A DNA stretch of 64,000 nucleotides from Lysobacter sp. Root916. GTDB lineage: Bacteria; Pseudomonadota; Gammaproteobacteria; Xanthomonadales; Xanthomonadaceae. The stretch is from positions 63,392 to 127,391 of the forward strand of contig NZ_LMJF01000014.1 of NCBI RefSeq assembly GCF_001429785.1, read 5' to 3'. The first letter of the stretch is position 1, and every line of letters begins with the position of its first letter. A model generated the notes under the pieces. It made no database searches. It saw nothing but the letters and a program-made list of their open reading frames with translations, and had not been told where the DNA came from. This document shows, piece after piece, positions 25,386 to 33,161 of the stretch. A program made the translations under genes and the position numbers.

Positions 25386-27130
25386 GCGGCCCACCCGAAA
25401 CGTTGGCTGAGCGTGCGCAGCAAGGCGTCGAACTCATCGAGCGCGGGCAGACGCTGGGCATAGGCCGCGTACTGCCAGGTGCGCACAGCGCTGGCGAAGA
25501 CTTCGCGGTCCTCGGCCAGCGGCATCTTGCGCGAGGCGCGCAGGCATTCGGCCTCGGTCGCGCCGGGCACCAGCACGACCTGGGCGCGCGCGACCATGGC
25601 TTCGACGCTGGCGCGGTACAGCAGGGACAGGGCGTCGCGCTGCCGGCCGGACTGCCACAGCCGGCGCGCGGCGGTGGGGATGTCGTCGGGCAGCGGTTCC
25701 ACCTCGATCACCACGCCGGTCTGTACCGGCTTGGGTTCGCGCTCCTCGGCGCGCGCGCTGTCGCGCAGCCAACGCAGCCAACGCGGCGCGGTCACCAGGA
25801 TCAGCACCACCAGCGTACCGAGCAGCAGCCACAGGCCGTACTTGCCGATCAGCGCCAGGACCACGCCCAGGCCTTCCAGCGCCGGCGGCGATTTGGGTTC
25901 GCGGGGCTTATCCGGGTTGCGCGCTTTCCAGGTGGTGACCTTGCGCTTGGGCGTGACCGTCGGATCCCGATAGGCCTGATCGACCGCCTCGCGCAAGTCG
26001 GCCTCCTCGGCGCGCGCGTCGCCGAACACCTCGTCCAGGGTCGGCGGCGCCTGCGCTTCCTTGGCGGCGACGGCCTTCTGCAGTGCCTCCTCACCGTCCT
26101 CGGATGCCTCGACATCGTCCGACCCCACCGGATCGCGCAGCGGTGCGCCGATCGAAGCCGCATCCGCGGCCTCGACGAATTCCTCGTTCGACTCGTCCGC
26201 CGCCTCTTCGTCGACGGCCTCTTCGTCGACGGCCTCTTCGTCGACGGCCGCGTCGTCCATCGCGGCGGCCTCGGCCGAAGGCGCCCTCGGCGCGCTGGGC
26301 GCGGCCTGCTGCGCCGAAGCGTCCGGCAACACGCCCAAGCCGAAACACAGCGCCAGCAGCAGCGGCGCGCTGGCGGCGCTCAGGCGCGCGCGCAGGCGCC
26401 GGAACACGATCTCGATGTCCCAGGCCTCGATCTCGGTGCGGCGGTTGAGATACAGGCCGAAACCGGCGCCGACGTAGAAGGGCTCGATCAGACAGGTCGC
26501 GGCCCAGGCCAGTATGTTGCCGGCCAGCTGCACCCAGGTCGCTTCCGCCAACAGCGCCTGCCAGATGCTCTGCGCGGATTCGGACAGGTATTCGGCGGGA
26601 ATGAACATCGCCGCGCCGGCCGCGATGCCCAGGTACAGCGCGCCTTCGAAATGGAAGCAGACCAGGGTCAGCAGCGCGGCCACGCCGTACACCGGCGCGC
26701 CCAGGGCGCTGCGGCGCTGGCGCGCCTCGGCGCCGCGCCCGCCTTCCAGCAGATCCACCGGCAGGTACAGCGAGCGCGCCGGACTGAGCCGACGCCAGGT
26801 CAGATAAGGCAGGGCCCAGCGCGCGCCCCAACGCAGCTGTGCGCGCACGGTCTGGCCGGTGCTGGGCACGTCGCCGAACACCGCCCGCGACAGCACGTAC
26901 AGCGGGATGCGGTCGAACACCGGCTTGAGCCACCACATCAGCAGCGCGGCCAGCCACAGCATGTCCAGCGCCCAGGCCGCGGCGTTGAGCGCGACGAACA
27001 GCGGCAGGGTCAGCAGCAGGTAGGGCTTCCAGATCGCGACGGCATGCCGACGCGTGAGCGCGGTGCCCAACTCGACCGCTTCCCAGGCCGTGCGCGGACG
27101 CAACGCGACGGTGAGCGACTCGATCTTCAT
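25382..27130 (-). CDS. DUF4129 multi-spanning membrane protein
   Basis: 582 residues. The N-terminal third has about five hydrophobic segments. An acidic, low-complexity central part contains three near-perfect VDEEA repeats. A helix follows (YGLWLLLGTLVVLILV), then the C-terminal DUF4129 domain (AARRLWQSGRQRDALSLLYRASVEAM, similar to TPR-like helices). The domain closely follows transglutaminase- or MoxR-linked relatives. It overlaps SpoIIM and DUF4350 neighbours by 4 nt each. The ATG at 27130 is supported by the ATGA overlap; longer upstream reading is antisense noise. Function unknown, presumably part of a membrane complex served by MoxR. Confidence 0.8.
   Translation of the reverse strand: MKIESLTVALRPRTAWEAVELGTALTRRHAVAIWKPYLLLTLPLFVALNAAAWALDMLWLAALLMWWLKPVFDRIPLYVLSRAVFGDVPSTGQTVRAQLRWGARWALPYLTWRRLSPARSLYLPVDLLEGGRGAEARQRRSALGAPVYGVAALLTLVCFHFEGALYLGIAAGAAMFIPAEYLSESAQSIWQALLAEATWVQLAGNILAWAATCLIEPFYVGAGFGLYLNRRTEIEAWDIEIVFRRLRARLSAASAPLLLALCFGLGVLPDASAQQAAPSAPRAPSAEAAAMDDAAVDEEAVDEEAVDEEAADESNEEFVEAADAASIGAPLRDPVGSDDVEASEDGEEALQKAVAAKEAQAPPTLDEVFGDARAEEADLREAVDQAYRDPTVTPKRKVTTWKARNPDKPREPKSPPALEGLGVVLALIGKYGLWLLLGTLVVLILVTAPRWLRWLRDSARAEEREPKPVQTGVVIEVEPLPDDIPTAARRLWQSGRQRDALSLLYRASVEAMVARAQVVLVPGATEAECLRASRKMPLAEDREVFASAVRTWQYAAYAQRLPALDEFDALLRTLSQRFGWAA
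26203..26247. repeat. Three tandem 15-bp units inside the DUF4129 gene
   Basis: CCTCTTCGTCGACGG is repeated exactly three times. On the coding (minus) strand it adds VDEEA per unit in the acidic linker. The unit is in-frame (15 bp), so copy changes only lengthen or shorten the linker. Confidence 0.9.
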
Positions 27131-28164
27131 GACTCGATCCGGTCCTCGATCGCGACGTTCTGGTTGCGGCCGCCGAACCACAGCCAGCCGCCGACCGCCG
27201 CCCACAGCAACGCGCCCACGCCGTATTTGACCGCCGCCGGTATGGTCGCGATCGACGACCAGAACGCTTCCACGAACGCGGCGAACACCAGCATCGCCAA
27301 TACGCCCACGCAGATCTTGGCGCCGCGCTTGCCGCCTTCGATCAGGGCGTCGATGCGCCGGCGCTGGCCGGGCGCGACCAGGTTCAAGCCCAGGCGCAGG
27401 CCGGCGCCGCCGGCGATCCAGATCGCGGTGAGCTCCGGCGCCGAGTGCCCGGCGACGAAGCGCCAGAACGGATCGCCGTGACCGACCGCCTGCAGATGGC
27501 CGGCCACGCCGCCGATCACCACGCCGTTCATGATCAGCACCGCGATCGAGCCCAGGCCGAACAGGAAGCCGCTGGCGAAGGTGCGAAAGCCGATGCTGAC
27601 GTTGTTGAGGATGTAGTAGCCGAACATCGCCAGATCGGTCTCGGCGCCGCGGCCGAGCTTCTGCAGCGGGCTGTTGGGGTCGTACATGTGCTCGAATTCG
27701 GCCAGCTGCTCCGGCGGAAACAGCGCACTGGCCAGCTCGGGCTGGATCTGGATCGCCACGAACATGGTGATCAGCGGCAGCCAGAACAGGGCCGCGGCGG
27801 CGGCCATGCAGCCACGCTCGGCGCGCACCAGGCGCGGGAAGCCGGCGAACAGGAATTCCAGCGCGCGCCGCCAACGCGGCCGCGGCGCGCGGTACAGCAG
27901 GCCGTGACCGCGCTGCATCAGATCCTGCAGGCGATCGGTGACCGCCGCGCTGTAACCGCGACGGCGCGCCAGCGCGAGCTGCTGGCACAGGCGGCGATAG
28001 CGCGCCGGCACTTCGTAGTCGGGCAGGCCTTGCCAGCTGCGGCGATCGGCGCGCGCGCGCTTGGCGCTGTCGCCGCGCGCGTCCAGCCACGCCTCCAACT
28101 GGTTCCATTCGGCCTGGTGGCGCTCGACGAAACGTTCCTGCTTGACCACGGAGACCTGACTCAT
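27127..28164 (-). CDS. SpoIIM-domain membrane protein
   Basis: 345 residues. The N-terminal roughly 115 residues are soluble and helical (KQERFVERHQAEWNQLEAWLD), followed by about six to seven membrane segments. The stage II sporulation M signature is FGYYILNNVSIGFRTFASGFLFGLGS with GHSAPELTAIWIAGGAGLRLG. Non-sporulating bacteria carry this family in MoxR-RDD operons, as here, where its role is unknown. Overlaps RDD upstream and DUF4129 downstream by 4 nt. Confidence 0.88.
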   Translation of the reverse strand: MSQVSVVKQERFVERHQAEWNQLEAWLDARGDSAKRARADRRSWQGLPDYEVPARYRRLCQQLALARRRGYSAAVTDRLQDLMQRGHGLLYRAPRPRWRRALEFLFAGFPRLVRAERGCMAAAAALFWLPLITMFVAIQIQPELASALFPPEQLAEFEHMYDPNSPLQKLGRGAETDLAMFGYYILNNVSIGFRTFASGFLFGLGSIAVLIMNGVVIGGVAGHLQAVGHGDPFWRFVAGHSAPELTAIWIAGGAGLRLGLNLVAPGQRRRIDALIEGGKRGAKICVGVLAMLVFAAFVEAFWSSIATIPAAVKYGVGALLWAAVGGWLWFGGRNQNVAIEDRIES

Positions 28165-28841
28165 CTGCGCCCCAGCAGCCAGTTGGCGATGCCGTAGACC
28201 CGCGCGACCGCGGTTTCGCCGCGCGCGCCGGTCAGGGGCTGCACCAGGTCGGCCAGTTCGATCTGGCGCGCGGCGGCCAAGCGCGGCGCGCGTTCGGCGA
28301 AGGCGACCATGGCCGCCTGTTCGTAAGGCAGCAGCGGCACCGCCGGCGCGCTCGCCGCCCCGGCCGGCGCGGCCGCCGCTTCGTGGCGGCGCGCCTCGTG
28401 CACGACCAGGGTGCCGGCGACCATGTCGCCCAGGCGCCGGCCGTAAGGATCGGCGTAGCTGGCGATCAGGCCGAAGGCGTAGCCGAACGGCAGCATGTCG
28501 ACCACCCGCAGCAGGTTGCGCACGAACGATTGCATCCAGCCCACCGGCGCGCCGTTCTCGGCGACCACGCGCAGACCCAGCGCGCGCTTGCCCGGCGTGC
28601 GGCCGTCCCACATCGCCTCGAAGGCGACGTGGTAGAACCACAGCAGCACGAACATCAGCACCAGATAAAACCCCATGCCGCCCTTGCCGAGCAGGCCGAA
28701 CGCCAGCGAGCCGACGAACAGCAAGGCCAGGCGGATGCAGAAATCGATGGTCCAGGCCAGCGCGCGCGGCACCGGCCCGGCCGCGGGCAGTCGCAGGGCG
28801 ACGCCTTCGGGCGTCACCACTTCGCGGTAGGTATCCAGCAT
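28161..28841 (-). CDS. RDD-family membrane protein, first gene of the MoxR operon
   Basis: 226 residues. The RDD motif region is visible (VPRALAWTIDFCIRLALLFVGS, then WDGRTPGKRALGLRVV and NLLRVVDMLPFGYAFGL), with three to four membrane helices and a cytoplasmic Ala-rich C-terminus. It opens a six-gene operon in which every junction is a 4-bp overlap. A GTG directly precedes the ATG, so the start could be one codon earlier. The promoter should lie in the 130-bp gap up to 28971. Function unknown; some RDD proteins are ion transporters. Confidence 0.87.
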   Translation of the reverse strand: MLDTYREVVTPEGVALRLPAAGPVPRALAWTIDFCIRLALLFVGSLAFGLLGKGGMGFYLVLMFVLLWFYHVAFEAMWDGRTPGKRALGLRVVAENGAPVGWMQSFVRNLLRVVDMLPFGYAFGLIASYADPYGRRLGDMVAGTLVVHEARRHEAAAAPAGAASAPAVPLLPYEQAAMVAFAERAPRLAAARQIELADLVQPLTGARGETAVARVYGIANWLLGRR

Positions 28842-28971
28842 CACAGCGGCGCGGCGCCTGCGGGCGGCGTCGGTCGCGTCGGGCAGCGCGCGGCCTGTGT
28901 TCGGTGCAACTCGTCCATGCGGTTTCCGGCTTCTCCCCTGCGACGACTGTAAACGCGGCCCAGGGCCGTGC

Positions 28972-29517
28972 CTAGCCCGCGTCCGCCATACCCAGGTAAC
29001 GATCCTTCAGGCGCACGTAGTGCTGGGCGCTGTATTGCAGCTGTTCGATCTCGCGCTCACTCAACTTGCGCGCTAAACGTGCCGGATTGCCCAGCCACAG
29101 CTCGCCCTCGCCGACCGTCTTGCCGGGCGCGATCACCGCGCCCGCGCCGACGAAGCCGAAACGCTGCACGGTCGCGCCGTCGAGGATCTTGGCGCCCATG
29201 CCGATCAGGGCGAATTCCTCGATCCGGCAGGCGTGCACGATCGCGCCGTGGCCGATGGTGACGTCGTTGGCGATCAGGGTGGGCAGCCCGCCCGGGCGCG
29301 TGAACGGCCCCTCGTGGGTGACGTGGACGATGGTGCCGTCCTGGATGTTGGTGCGCGCGCCGATGCGGATGAAGTTCACATCGCCGCGCACCACGCAGCC
29401 GGGCCAGATCGACACATCGTCGCCCAGGGCGACCTGGCCGATGACGGTGGCGGCGGGATCGACGTAGACGCGCTCGCCGAGTTCGGGGGTGTGCTCAAGA
29501 TAGGGACGCAGGCTCAT
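28972..29517 (-). CDS. Gamma-class carbonic-anhydrase-like protein
   Basis: 181 residues of left-handed beta-helix hexapeptide repeats (VIGQVALGDDVSIWPGCVVRG, TNIQDGTIVHV). The zinc-binding histidine positions of the gamma class are present in IVHVTHEG and IGHGAIVHAC. This is the YrdA/PaaY/CaiE-like bacterial group: many bind metal, and only some show carbonic anhydrase activity. Length is normal. The ATG at 29517 begins the conserved fold. The upstream gap to the divergent ALDH gene is 319 bp. Confidence 0.88.
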   Translation of the reverse strand: MSLRPYLEHTPELGERVYVDPAATVIGQVALGDDVSIWPGCVVRGDVNFIRIGARTNIQDGTIVHVTHEGPFTRPGGLPTLIANDVTIGHGAIVHACRIEEFALIGMGAKILDGATVQRFGFVGAGAVIAPGKTVGEGELWLGNPARLARKLSEREIEQLQYSAQHYVRLKDRYLGMADAG

Positions 29518-29836
29518 GCCCGGATTGTAAGCCGCGCGCGCCGACGCCATGGCCACGGCTGGGCGCAAGCGCGGTCGTTTCAACGCTTGCCGTCGCGCGA
29601 TGCTGGCTGCGCGTGCGGGCGAACACGCACGCATCGATGGCCATGGCGGCGCAGGCCGACCTGGCCGCGCGCGCGTCCGTTCCGGCACGCATCGGCGCCG
29701 GCGCTCGCGCGCCCGGCCGATCCCGGCACCGTGCCGGCCCCGGCGCCAAGGACGGCCGCGTCGCCCCCCACGCCTGGCCTGTTCCGCCCCACCGGCGACG
29801 CCCCCTGGCGCCCCCGGCGCGACTACACTGCGGCGT
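29518..29836. other. Divergent intergenic region without a recognisable gene
   Basis: The region is GC-rich, and its open frames are not protein-like. It should hold promoters for the leftward carbonic-anhydrase-like gene and the rightward ALDH. Only the TACACT hexamer next to the ALDH start stands out. Confidence 0.5.
29824..29829 (+). promoter_or_regulatory. Candidate -10 hexamer (TACACT) of leaderless ALDH mRNA
   Basis: TACACT followed by exactly 7 nt and the ATG. The same hexamer and spacing occur before the exonuclease III gene. Confidence 0.45.
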
Positions 29837-31258
29837 ATGGACATCACCGCCGACACCACCCCCAGCGAACTGGCCGCCACCCGCGAGCGTCTGCGCTCGG
29901 CCTGGCGCGCGCGCAAGCCCGACTACGCCCAGCGCCGCGCCGACCTGCTGCGCCTGCGCGACGCGTTTCGGGCCCGGGTGACGGAAATGGACGCGGCGAT
30001 CCAAGCCGATTTCGGCCACCGCTCCAGCCACGAGAACCTGCTGTCGGAGGCCATGATCACCCTGGCCGAGATCGACCACGCGATCGGCCACCTGCGCCGC
30101 TGGATGCGCCCGCGCCGGGCCGCGGTGGGCTGGCGTTTCTGGCCCGCGCGCGCCGAGATCCGGCCCGAGCCGGTCGGCGTGGTCGGCATCCTGTCGCCGT
30201 GGAACTACCCGGTGAACCTGGCCCTGGTGCCGCTGGTGTCGGCGATCGCGGCGGGCAACCACGTCTATCTGAAGCCCTCCGAACACACCCCGCGCACCAG
30301 CGCCTACCTGCGCGAGCTGCTGGCCGAGGTGTTCCCGGCCGACCGCGTCGCGGTGGCGATGGGCGGCGCCGAAGTCGGCGCGGCGTTCTCGGCCCTGCCC
30401 TTCGACCACCTGCTGTTCACCGGCTCGACCGCGGTCGGGCGCAAGGTCATGGCCGCGGCCGCGCCCAACCTGACCCCGGTCACCCTGGAGCTAGGCGGCA
30501 AGGCGCCGGCGGTGATCTGCGACGATTTCCCGATCGAACTGGCGGCCTCGCGCATCGCCAGCGGCAAATGGTTCAACGCCGGCCAGACCTGCATCGGCGT
30601 GGACTACGTGCTGGTCGACGCGGCCCGCCGCGACGCCCTGGTCGCCGCGCTGCAGGCCGAACTGCGCAGGCGCTACGGCCAACTGGACGCGCCCCAGGAC
30701 TACACCCGCATCATCAACGACAGCCAGTACGCGCGCCTGCGCGGCTACCTCGACGACGCGCGCGCACGCGGCCTGCAGGTGATCGAACCCTTCGCGATCG
30801 ATCCGGACACCGCCGCGCGCGAACGCCTGTTCGCGCCGACCCTGGTGATCGAACCCGGCGCCGACGCCCAGGTCATGCAGCACGAGATCTTCGGCCCGAT
30901 CCTGCCGGTGCTGTCCTACCGCAACCTGGACGAAGCGATCGCGCGCATCAACGCCCTGGACCGGCCGCTGGCGCTGTACCCGTTTGGCTACGACCGCGCC
31001 CAGGTCGAGCGCATCCTCGGCCAGACCCTGGCCGGCGGCGTCACCGTCAACGACACCCTGCTGCACTTCGGCGCCCACGACCTGCCCTTCGGCGGCATCG
31101 GCCCCAGCGGCATCGGCGCGATCCACGGCCGCAACGGCTTCGACACCTTCAGCAAGCTGCTGCCGGTGTTCCGCCAGCGCCGCATGGCCGCCAGCGACTG
31201 GCTCAAGCCGCCGTACACCGGAAAGATCGACCGCCTGATCCGCTTGCTGTCCAAGTGA
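29837..31258 (+). CDS. Coniferyl-aldehyde-dehydrogenase-like ALDH
   Basis: 473 residues, soluble. Catalytic residues are visible: LELGGKAP (E218) and FNAGQTCIGVDY (C252), with the NAD-loop FTGSTAVGRKVM and ILSPWNYP. The short ALDH form ending in a hydrophobic region (FRQRRMAASDWLKPP) matches the CALDH group (coniferyl or fatty aldehyde oxidation), NAD(P)-dependent. The true substrate cannot be read from sequence. The exonuclease III gene follows 64 bp downstream. A -10-like hexamer 7 nt upstream of the ATG replaces a ribosome-binding site. Confidence 0.88.
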   Translation: MDITADTTPSELAATRERLRSAWRARKPDYAQRRADLLRLRDAFRARVTEMDAAIQADFGHRSSHENLLSEAMITLAEIDHAIGHLRRWMRPRRAAVGWRFWPARAEIRPEPVGVVGILSPWNYPVNLALVPLVSAIAAGNHVYLKPSEHTPRTSAYLRELLAEVFPADRVAVAMGGAEVGAAFSALPFDHLLFTGSTAVGRKVMAAAAPNLTPVTLELGGKAPAVICDDFPIELAASRIASGKWFNAGQTCIGVDYVLVDAARRDALVAALQAELRRRYGQLDAPQDYTRIINDSQYARLRGYLDDARARGLQVIEPFAIDPDTAARERLFAPTLVIEPGADAQVMQHEIFGPILPVLSYRNLDEAIARINALDRPLALYPFGYDRAQVERILGQTLAGGVTVNDTLLHFGAHDLPFGGIGPSGIGAIHGRNGFDTFSKLLPVFRQRRMAASDWLKPPYTGKIDRLIRLLSK

Positions 31259-31309
31259 GCCGGCGCCGGCGCGCAAGCCCGGCACAGGCCAAAACGCGGC
31301 GGCCGTGGT

Positions 31310-31315
31310 TACACT
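31310..31315 (+). promoter_or_regulatory. Candidate -10 hexamer (TACACT) of leaderless xth mRNA
   Basis: TACACT followed by 7 nt (CGCGGCC) and the ATG, the same arrangement as the ALDH gene upstream. Confidence 0.45.
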
Positions 31316-31322
31316 CGCGGCC

Positions 31323-32090
31323 ATGAAAATCGTCAGCTGGAACGTCAACTCGCTCAACGTGCGCATGCCGCACCTGGAAACCTGGCTGGGCCTGCGCGCG
31401 CCGGACGTGGTCGCGCTGCAGGAAACCAAGCTGGAGGACCACCGCTTCCCCGACACCGAGCTGTCGGCGCTGGGCTACCGCAGCGTATTCGCGGGGCAGA
31501 AGACCTACAACGGCGTGGCCATCCTCTCGCGCGAACCGGCGCAAGACGTGCAGATCGGCGTGCCCGGCCTGGACGACGAACAAAAGCGCGTGATCGCGGC
31601 CACCGTCGGCGACGTGCGCATCGTCAACCTGTACGTGGTCAACGGCCAGGACGTGGGCACCGACAAGTACGCCTACAAGCTGCGCTGGCTGGACGCGGTC
31701 CACGCCTGGCTGGCCGAGGAACTGCGCGCGCATCCGCAGCTGGTGGTGCTGGGCGATTTCAACATCGCCCCCGACGAGCGCGACGTGTACGACCCGGCAG
31801 TGTGGAACGAGACGCACATACTCACCTCCACCGCCGAACGCGACGCCCTGCAGCGCCTGTACGCGCTGGGCCTGCACGACAGCTACCGCATGCACCACGA
31901 TGCCGCCGGCGAATTCAGCTGGTGGGACTACCGCCAGGCGGCGTTCCGCCGCAACCTCGGCCTGCGCATCGACCTGGCCCTGATTTCCGACGCCTTGCGC
32001 GCCCGCTGCACCGGCGCCGGCATCGACCGCGAACCCCGCACTTGGGAGCGCCCCAGCGATCACGCGCCGGCTTGGGTGGAGTTGGGCTGA
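31323..32090 (+). CDS. xth: Exodeoxyribonuclease III (AP endonuclease)
   Basis: 255 residues. It removes 3' blocking groups and cleaves abasic sites in base-excision repair. The metal- and phosphate-binding residues are in place: SWNVNSLN (N7), LQETKLED (E34), LGDFNIAPDERDV (Asp/Asn pair) and the terminal SDHAPAWVEL (catalytic His). Length is normal. The ATG at 31323 fits the family N-terminus MKIVSWNVNS better than the in-frame ATG 18 nt earlier, which would overlap the -10-like hexamer. It ends the coding region before the 617-bp gap. Confidence 0.94.
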   Translation: MKIVSWNVNSLNVRMPHLETWLGLRAPDVVALQETKLEDHRFPDTELSALGYRSVFAGQKTYNGVAILSREPAQDVQIGVPGLDDEQKRVIAATVGDVRIVNLYVVNGQDVGTDKYAYKLRWLDAVHAWLAEELRAHPQLVVLGDFNIAPDERDVYDPAVWNETHILTSTAERDALQRLYALGLHDSYRMHHDAAGEFSWWDYRQAAFRRNLGLRIDLALISDALRARCTGAGIDREPRTWERPSDHAPAWVELG

Positions 32091-32203
32091 GCGAGGCTGA
32101 AGTAAGCCTGGAGCAATGAGAAACGAGCGAGACCGCCTCGGTCCTTCGACGTAGACGCAAGCGGGCTCAATCCCGCAGTCGAATCTCCGACCGCCACATC
32201 GGG

Positions 32204-32644
32204 TTAAAGCTCCGCGCGCAGCAAGATCAGGCAGACGCCGTTGCAGTTGCCCCGGCATTGGAATCCATTGCAACGCACTCGCCGATCAGCCGTAGACCCG
32301 AAGGGCGGCGCGCAGGACGCGCGCCGTTTTTCGATAGGACAAGGATGTCCTATCGAAAAATCCCGGCGCACGCACCGAACTCGCAAGGGAGGGTTGGTCA
32401 CGCTAGCCCTTCTCTTTGGTTACTTTCTCTTGGGCTAGCAAGAGAAAGTGACCCGCATGCGCAGCAGGCGGACTCCCCAACCCGCCCGGCCAGCAGGCAT
32501 AGCCTGCCGGCGTTCAGCCGCGCACGAACCTGCGGTTCGTAAGCTGCGCGGCTTCACCCTTTTTCAAAGGAGGGGGCTAAGAGCAAGAGCCTACTGGCGT
32601 TCAGCGACGCACGAGCCTGTGGCTAGTAAGCAACACGGCTCCAC
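32204..32644. repeat. Gene-free multi-hairpin intergenic element
   Basis: It holds in order: a short dyad CGTTGCA...TGCAACG (32239-32275); an 8-bp stem (32304-32311/32317-32324); immediately after it a perfect 15-bp stem (32325-32339/32344-32358, loop AGGA); a 14-bp stem with one mismatch (32418-32431/32440-32453, core TTTCTCTT/AAGAGAAA); and two imperfect direct copies of about 49 nt starting GGCGTTCAGC at 32509 and 32596. Open frames here are not protein-like. Elements with the GGTTACTTTCTCTT motif recur in many genomes of this group. Whether it is transcribed is unknown. The remainder of the gap 32091-32203 shows nothing. Confidence 0.7.
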
Positions 32645-32662
32645 GTCCGCCCGGCCCATAAA

Positions 32663-32689
32663 AAAAAGCCCGGCATCGCCGGGCTTTTT
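32663..32689 (-). terminator. Rho-independent terminator of the YeaQ/YmgE-like gene
   Basis: Perfect 12-bp stem (32663-32674 with 32678-32689), loop ATC, followed on the minus strand by seven T. An A/T-run on both sides makes it usable from either strand. Confidence 0.9.
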
Positions 32690-32707
32690 CGTCGAACATG
32701 GAGCGGA

Positions 32708-32983
32708 TCAGCGCACGCGGCCGCGCCGGAACAAATTGACGATGCCCAACAGCACGATCGCGCCCACCAGCGAAAGCAGCAGCCCGTTGAGGCTGAAATT
32801 GCCGTCGTTGATGTCGCCCGCGCCCAGACCCAGCAAACCGCCCAGCCAACCACCGAGGAAGGCGCCGACGATGCCGACGATCACGTTCAGGAAAATGCCC
32901 TGCTGGCCGTCGGTTTTCATGATCATGCTTGCGAGCCAACCGATAACGCCGCCTACGACCAACCAAATAATGATGCCCATCAT
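32708..32983 (-). CDS. GlsB/YeaQ/YmgE family (transglycosylase-associated) membrane protein
   Basis: 91 residues with three hydrophobic, Gly-rich helices: IIIWLVVGGVIGWLASMIM, then FLNVIVGIVGAFLGGWLGGLLG and LLLSLVGAIVLLGIVNLF. This matches the YeaQ/YmgE stress-inducible family despite its enzyme-like family name; no catalytic function is known. AGGAG about 8 nt before the first of two adjacent ATGs supports 32983. A strong intrinsic terminator follows, so it is monocistronic. Members are often induced by general or osmotic stress; nothing in the sequence shows which. Confidence 0.88.
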   Translation of the reverse strand: MMGIIIWLVVGGVIGWLASMIMKTDGQQGIFLNVIVGIVGAFLGGWLGGLLGLGAGDINDGNFSLNGLLLSLVGAIVLLGIVNLFRRGRVR

Positions 32984-33161
32984 GATGCTGTCTCCTGTCC
33001 GTTCCAATGACGCCCGATACGCATTCGCACCGACGAATACGCAGCCTCTGCCGCCTCGGGACGCAGGCAGTCTGGGCGTGGCTTCGTGACGGAGATGTCA
33101 GCGCAGACCCGGTGCGCTTCACGCAACGTAGACACGCCGCGCGCGAATTCACAGCGCTGAC

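Noticed and set aside
26203-26247. Short direct repeats considered as a CRISPR array
   Set aside because: Units are contiguous, 15 bp, in-frame and inside a gene; there are no spacers and no cas genes.
32130-32202. tRNA-like sequence (CAGTCGAATCTCC near a CCGCCA end)
   Set aside because: Acceptor and anticodon arms cannot be paired convincingly, so no tRNA is called.
32241-32542. Two short plus-strand frames inside the multi-hairpin element
   Set aside because: They are built from the hairpin arms and lack ribosome-binding sites and protein-like composition.
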